The position numbers were made by a program, and so were the translations under genes. A stretch of DNA of 64,000 bases from contig NW_026944388.1 of assembly GCF_033439725.1 (NCBI RefSeq), positions 2,108,001-2,172,000 on the forward strand. The letters run 5' to 3'. The DNA comes from Neurospora tetraspora. Its lineage: Eukaryota > Ascomycota > Sordariomycetes > Sordariales > Sordariaceae. Positions 58,701 through 64,000 of this stretch are shown here, in pieces (positions within the stretch are counted from its first letter, which is position 1; the number at the start of each line of letters is the position of its first letter). The notes under the pieces were generated by a model that was given only the letters and a program-made list of their open reading frames with translations, did not search any database and was not told where the DNA came from.

Positions 58701-59197
58701 CGTCGAGGTCGAGTTCTCATTCGATGCTTATTCAATATCTCGATTGCTGAATAGGTGCTTTGATGTGTTCCTTGTTTTCCTTCTTCGTTCGTTCCAATCT
58801 TTGCTTGTGGTCTGCGATGTGTATGTCGAGAGTGTTTCGAATAGACAGTAGACAGTATGCAAGAGTCAAGTCGGAGAAGTTCTGGTTTGGTGACAGTTGG
58901 GTCTAAAGGAGTGTACAGAGTTGATCGGAGAAACTTCCAAGAGTAACAGAAACAGGGGTAAGGGGAAAGGGGTGGGAAGGAAGTGCCAAAGTGTCTTTAT
59001 ATCTTCCCAAAGAAGTGATGAATAAACCAAGAACGCGTAACGCCCCCGTGTGGCTGAATAGCCCGATTGGGTGGTCTACTTTGGTCACTTCTTGAAGGGA
59101 GGAAAAATGGGGGTAGTTTGGTGTTATAACAGGATGTTGCCGGTTACAAGGTAGAGCCGAAGAATTGTGTACGGTGCAAGTAATCATGTAGACATAG

Positions 59198-59221
59198 ACA
59201 CACACACACACACACACACAA
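59198..59221. repeat. CA dinucleotide repeat
   Basis: About 12 CA units in a row. A simple microsatellite. Confidence 0.95.
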
Positions 59222-62200
59222 CTGGTTAAGGGAGTCACTAGACAAGGGGCAGGTTCAAAGAGAAAAGGCGGCACCCCAGACACGGCTTTGAACAAACCCA
59301 CCCCTGACTGACCATGGGACCAGGGGAGTTTCTTTGTGAGTTATCGTGGCACAACAATGACTTTTTCGTCCCATGATCACCGCGTGCCGCCTTTTGGAGA
59401 GACTATACGCTAAATATACTATTGGCGATGTCAAGGGCTGAACAACATATAAAGGCAGACGACAATCCTAAGCTGGGACCGACCTGTTGACCGGTCTTGA
59501 TATTGTGTCCTCTTCCCATGAGTTCATCCGGTGGATCAGAGGACCACACCCGGAACAACATCATCGTGTCTTGGGAGTTGGAAGTGTCGAGCTTCAGTCA
59601 ACTCGGACGGGTGAAGGAAGGTTGCTTGATGGTCTTTGAGATGATCAGAGATATGATGGAGGACAACTCTATCCAAGCTGCGCATGAGTTGGTTCCGTTG
59701 TTTGTCTGCGTTTTCATCGCAATATGAGCGCACGCATTAGAATCAGGACTGCCTAAGACCCGAATCGGCGTCAAAGGTATTCCAGGTGAGGCAGGGACGA
59801 CCGAGCAGTTTGACTGTTCGCTCTTTCCTACTTACTCTCCATGGCTCCTTCTTGTATCCCCTCCGACCGCAGTCTGCGGAAGGAACGACCCTACGCTCTG
59901 AGTTGCAACTTCGATGTTCGAATCCAAACCACCCATGCCCTATGTAGTCCGTCGAGATATCATCCTGACTACTAGCGAATTAACAAGGGAACTGTCAGAC
60001 TTGACTTCGAACCACAACACCAAGGGGCATCAGACAGCAATCAGATGGTACCTCTCAAGCCAAGCAAAGACCGAGACACCCGAGTCTTTATATGTTGATG
60101 TTCACCTTCATCCAGCGTGAGCGCCATCGATGCTAGATCGACCATATGGCCCAATGTGGTGAAGCTATCACCACGAGTGTCCCTTGCATTTGGTCTGCTC
60201 AAAGCGGCTCGTCTTTGTCAGGTGTCCACTGAGCATGATGACCCTTGTCCATTGTGTTACCATGCCTTACTAAGTCTTTGTTGGTTACCCTTGTTTGTTT
60301 GAGGACGGAATTGTAAATGCCGATCTTACTTGACCTTCTTTGTTAGATTGTGTGCTTCTTGTCTATATTTCCATGTTGAGAAACTTCATGTTATTTTGAT
60401 ACCTACTTATGGGGTCCACTCATCAAGTGCTCTAGGAAAACAAATGATTTACTATGTCACCGTGGTAAACAAACCCTCCGACCGCGGAGTTTCTTGCAAC
60501 CAGACATAAAAAGGGATTGGATCCAATAGTTGTATGCGCGATGTCAGGCCCGAGTGTGGTCCGTAGCTCGCTTGAGCAGAGGTCCCCTAGTTGTATGGAG
60601 CAAGACTGACTGATCGATTCGTCCTCGAGTTGTATAGCCGTCGGGGCGCTCCTTCCCCAGACCCACGGTCGAAAGGTACCTATACAAGAAAGAGCGATGG
60701 ACAGCAAGTGGGAAAGAGCGAGCACCCGAACTTCTCGGTCGTCCCTGCAGCTGGTAGATGACGCCTTGATAGGACCCTAAAGCCCTTGAGCAAGCAAGCG
60801 CATGTCGTCGCCTCCCTGACAAATGGTACCAGTAATGACAGTTGCACCACTTGACTGTTGTAGTCACGTTAAGGGTGTAGATCTGCAATGGACCGCACCT
60901 AAAGACCGCCTCATCCGACCTCCCTACCGGCCTACCGAACGTGACGAGTAACTCACAAGTACATACACGTGTAGATACCTCTAGGTAAATGACCCACATG
61001 TACCTACCTCCCCGTTACGGAGATACCTAGTGTATTGCGCCATCACTTGCGGCATCCATCCCAGAGATCTCGTTAGTGTGTAGATCAGCAAGTTTCATTC
61101 AGGTGAGGTCAATTAAGTCAGGTGACTATTCATCAATCCAACTTTGGAACCCGAGGACGAACGGACGAGGCTGTCAAATGAATTGCATAACTGACCCAAG
61201 CATAAAACATCCACTGCCGTCATGCACCATCATAAGGTACCCTCGGTACCTGAGATACACACGATGCATGACACCACTCGAACGGCCCGAACAGGTTCAT
61301 TCACTCACTCACTCACCTCACCTCACCTCACGCCTTGAAAGTCTCACCTTGCTTTACGTGGTTCCGTTCCCGCACAGCCGTTTGGCGTTTGGATGTTAAG
61401 TTCCCTCACCGCTTTCTCTTCTTCCGGTGAGTGGCTGGGCTGAACTCTGAAGGCTCAGCCTTCAAGGCTGTGTGGGCGCCGCAGCGGGTAGTGGCTTTTC
61501 TAGAACTCCCATCCGCATCCGAGAAGAAGCCATGGGCATAGGCGGCGCCGTAAAAGTTCAAGGGTGTTTGGGGTTTGGACGCATTATCGTGGGACAGCCA
61601 GTCTCGCGGTTCACGAATCGGGCTGTTGTTGCGAGGTTCCGGGGTGTGGGGTTGGACTTCGATGTCTACTATTGTAATGTAACCTTGTAGAAACGAGGAA
61701 GATCAAAGAATCGTGGGATTGAGGAAAGGTGATTGAAAGAGGTGATGATAGGTAGGTTTGTTTCCGTACATACACTTGTGTTTAAATGTTCCTTAGTGGT
61801 TGCGTTTGTTGACGACGATGACGGACGGGGATGGAACTCACACCCAACCATCCAACAACGAACACAAGGGACGACGGCGGGAAGGAAACAGTAAATCTTC
61901 CAGTCCCGTTCGTCACAATAAAGATGGCGGGCTGCTTGCTTGCTGCCACACAACACAAAACTGTGGGGGAGTGGGCATGAAATGGGCGAGGTGGGTTGCC
62001 TGTTGCCAAACAGAGTGGGTGGTTACACCAACTCCATGTAGGGTCCGTCCCTACCTCTACACTCCAGAACCCAAACTTTCCCCTTTCCTTTCCCCTCATC
62101 TCATAATTATTTGTTGTCCTATCGAAATTCGTCCATTTCGTCAACAACTGTGTAGCCCAATGATCCCGACCCGAATCAGCATCAAAAGGTCCGAACAAAA

Positions 62201-62246
62201 AGGGAGTTGCGAGGCTGCCTATTGTTGCGCTTGATGGCGTGAAGTT

Positions 62247-62309
62247 GGGTTCGAACCAAGTGGGCCAGGACGTTCATAAAGATGCTTGATGCTGCAGGCC
62301 ACTAGGCCA
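62247..62309 (-). other. tRNA-like A and B box pair
   Basis: On the minus strand, TGGCCTAGTGG (62309-62299) fits the A box consensus and GGTTCGAACCC (62257-62247) the B box, 52 nt apart. The flanks do not form an acceptor stem, so it is not an intact tRNA. It could be a decayed tRNA, a tRNA-derived SINE head, or chance. Confidence 0.25.
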
Positions 62310-64000
62310 CTGCAGGAGAGCAGCAGGGCAGCCTCTGCTGGAGACGGCAAGGCAGAACAGGAACCGCGCGTTTGCGTTGAAGGAGATGATATCGAAAAGA
62401 AAGCAAGAAGAGTCCAAAAAGCAGAGGCTGCGCATGTTATGGGCAAAAAGACCTTGCTGATCATTGGTGGTGGATGTTGACTTTTGGAGACTGGCGGCCG
62501 GGGACAGTCTACAACATTCATCATATAGGGTTTAGCGCGTGGGGAGGGAGATCTGGGGAAAACCGAACGCTTGTCAATGTCGTGTTTCTTATCAAGACTT
62601 TTAAGTTACAACCGACGTACCCGCTAAACTCCTGTGTAGCGCCGTAGACGCAATACAAGGGACGCTCGCCCGTTACTCGATGTATCGACGACGTGTTGGG
62701 CCTTCTTAGGTTCAATTTGAAAAGCGATATCGCAAAGATCAATACCTCTAGCCAGCCAGTAACCATCCTCCTTCAACCCTTCTTTACACCTTACATGTTG
62801 ATTGGGCGGCGCTATCAGATCCCCAGATAAGGGGTGCTGGATGCGTTGCCTTGCATATGTGCAGTAGGGTGGTGTTAAAGTGGTGGTGGGTGGACGTCTT
62901 CACGTCAAGAGAAGAGAGCAATCAACACCGAGCTCCATTTCGAGCTTGGGGATTGGCTGGCATCACGACAGCCTCACTCGCACTCGCACACAGGTCGAAT
63001 ACGTCCACCTACATACAGGCGGCCGGGGTTCTTCCTGTGCTTGTGTTTCCAGGTCGTTGCCGTAGGATGTGCGCCCCATTGTGTCCAGCCAAGCCAACAG
63101 GCACAGGGTCGACAGGGTCGACACAGCCGCCGAAAACGGTACGCCGCGGAGGACTTTGTGCTGCAAGGAGGAGTTTGTGTGATGAATCTCGATCGCCATG
63201 ACCGGGCAAGAAGAGTGAAGACTCCCCAGAGGTGTATGCCTTGGTAGTTGGGAGTTTTATCTTTGGTTGTAACTGGCGATCAGGACCACCGAGGATGAGC
63301 AGATCAACCTCATGCGCCAACAGAGAATGACACACCTATTTTCGGTAATCGCGTGCTCTGCTAGTTGTAAAGCCATTACAGCATGGTTCTTATCGCGCGC
63401 AGAATCCTGATTTTGCGTTCGAGATTACCATGAGCTCCAAGTGGAAGTGTGCTTTGGTGCGACCTGGAGGCTTGCCACGTCTGGGGACAAACTCTCGCGG
63501 AATCAAGACGCCCTGATTGATTGATAAGCGTGTCCGTCCGTGTTAATGGACACTGTCTTGAGTCTTTAAAAAGTGATGAGAGAACTCGAATAAGGCAATG
63601 TTCCATGGCTGTGACGGGAGAAGCTCAATGGCTGGGATCGCTTCATGCAAGTCGTTCACGCCCGCATTCTGATGCAGCCTGTGGATCAACCAGACAGGAC
63701 TCGCTACCTGAGATTCTTGGTTCCGGTTGGCTGGTCATTATAGCTCTTGATACCTATACAACGCCCACAGTGGCTATGAATAAATGTGTGGTTGATTGTT
63801 TTTGAAGTGCCTGTGAAGTGAAAGTTGAGATCAGAGTCTCTGGTGTTATTGCAGGGAGATATACTTGTCTTTGTTTGGAACAATGAAAGGTAATTCCAAG
63901 TCCCGTCTAGAAGCAGCCGGGGTGTTAAGAGGGCTCTAGCCGGGCTATCACCTTCGACTTGAAACGGAAACAAGATAAGACAACATGGATAATAGTAACG

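Larger units (their letters stand above)
58701..64000. other. 5.3-kb region without a supportable gene
   Basis: Many short open frames but none with a recognisable motif, codon pattern or splice structure. It contains a CA repeat (59198-59221), TCAC-type short repeats (61293-61330), a small hairpin (61448-61467) and tRNA-promoter-like boxes on the minus strand near 62247-62309. The start probably carries the promoter of the secreted-protein gene. Confidence 0.45.

Noticed and set aside
59518-59727. 70-codon open frame with Ser-rich start
   Set aside because: No signal, domain or splice evidence; length within chance expectation.
1-64000. CRISPR arrays, bacterial operons, phage-type genes, 5S rRNA
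   Set aside because: None seen; the window is fungal nuclear DNA with spliced genes, and no stretch matched the dispersed 5S rRNA sequence as I know it.

Overview
This is nuclear DNA of a filamentous ascomycete, most likely a Neurospora or Sordaria relative. The genes carry short GT-AG introns with CTAAC/CTGAC-type branch sites and have GC-rich coding sequence. The proteins are fungal (trifunctional TRP1, Nup188, twin-CX3C Tim9, a Zn2Cys6 regulator). A repeat at the left end shows the C-to-T/G-to-A decay of repeat-induced point mutation (RIP). From memory, ad-2 and trp-1 are neighbours on Neurospora crassa linkage group III, which fits the two biosynthetic genes here.

Left 8 kb: a decayed LTR retrotransposon (627-6943) with two 358-bp LTRs, an exact AAAAG target duplication and a polypurine tract. 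Only gag/protease-like remnants are recognisable. It sits inside an older pair of inverted repeats (about 54-432 and 7760-7863), followed by AT-rich DNA with a 28-bp minisatellite.

8.4-38 kb is gene-dense: GARS-AIRS purine enzyme (ad-2), KTI12, a possible broken gene, a Zn2Cys6 regulator, a U-box cyclophilin (PPIL2/CYP8 type), a PTM1/GPR107-type membrane protein, an unknown 916-aa protein with two CX2CX7C motifs, trp-1, NUP188 and TIM9.

38-64 kb is looser: a 4.6-kb spacer with a near-perfect MITE-like inverted-repeat element, a Sac7/Bag7-type RhoGAP, a 4.4-kb spacer, an anion:cation-symporter-type MFS transporter, ornithine aminotransferase, GPI10 mannosyltransferase, a small secreted 8-cysteine protein, and 5.3 kb with no supportable gene.

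The genes do not form one pathway. ad-2, trp-1 and the ornithine aminotransferase gene are amino-acid/purine metabolic genes; TGACTC-type sites lie upstream of ad-2 (two) and trp-1 (one), consistent with Bas1/CPC1-type control. Most genes are single units arranged divergently (PPIL2/PTM1, trp-1/NUP188, ota/GPI10) or convergently. Exon boundaries were read by eye from splice consensus, frame and protein continuity; none was checked against transcripts.
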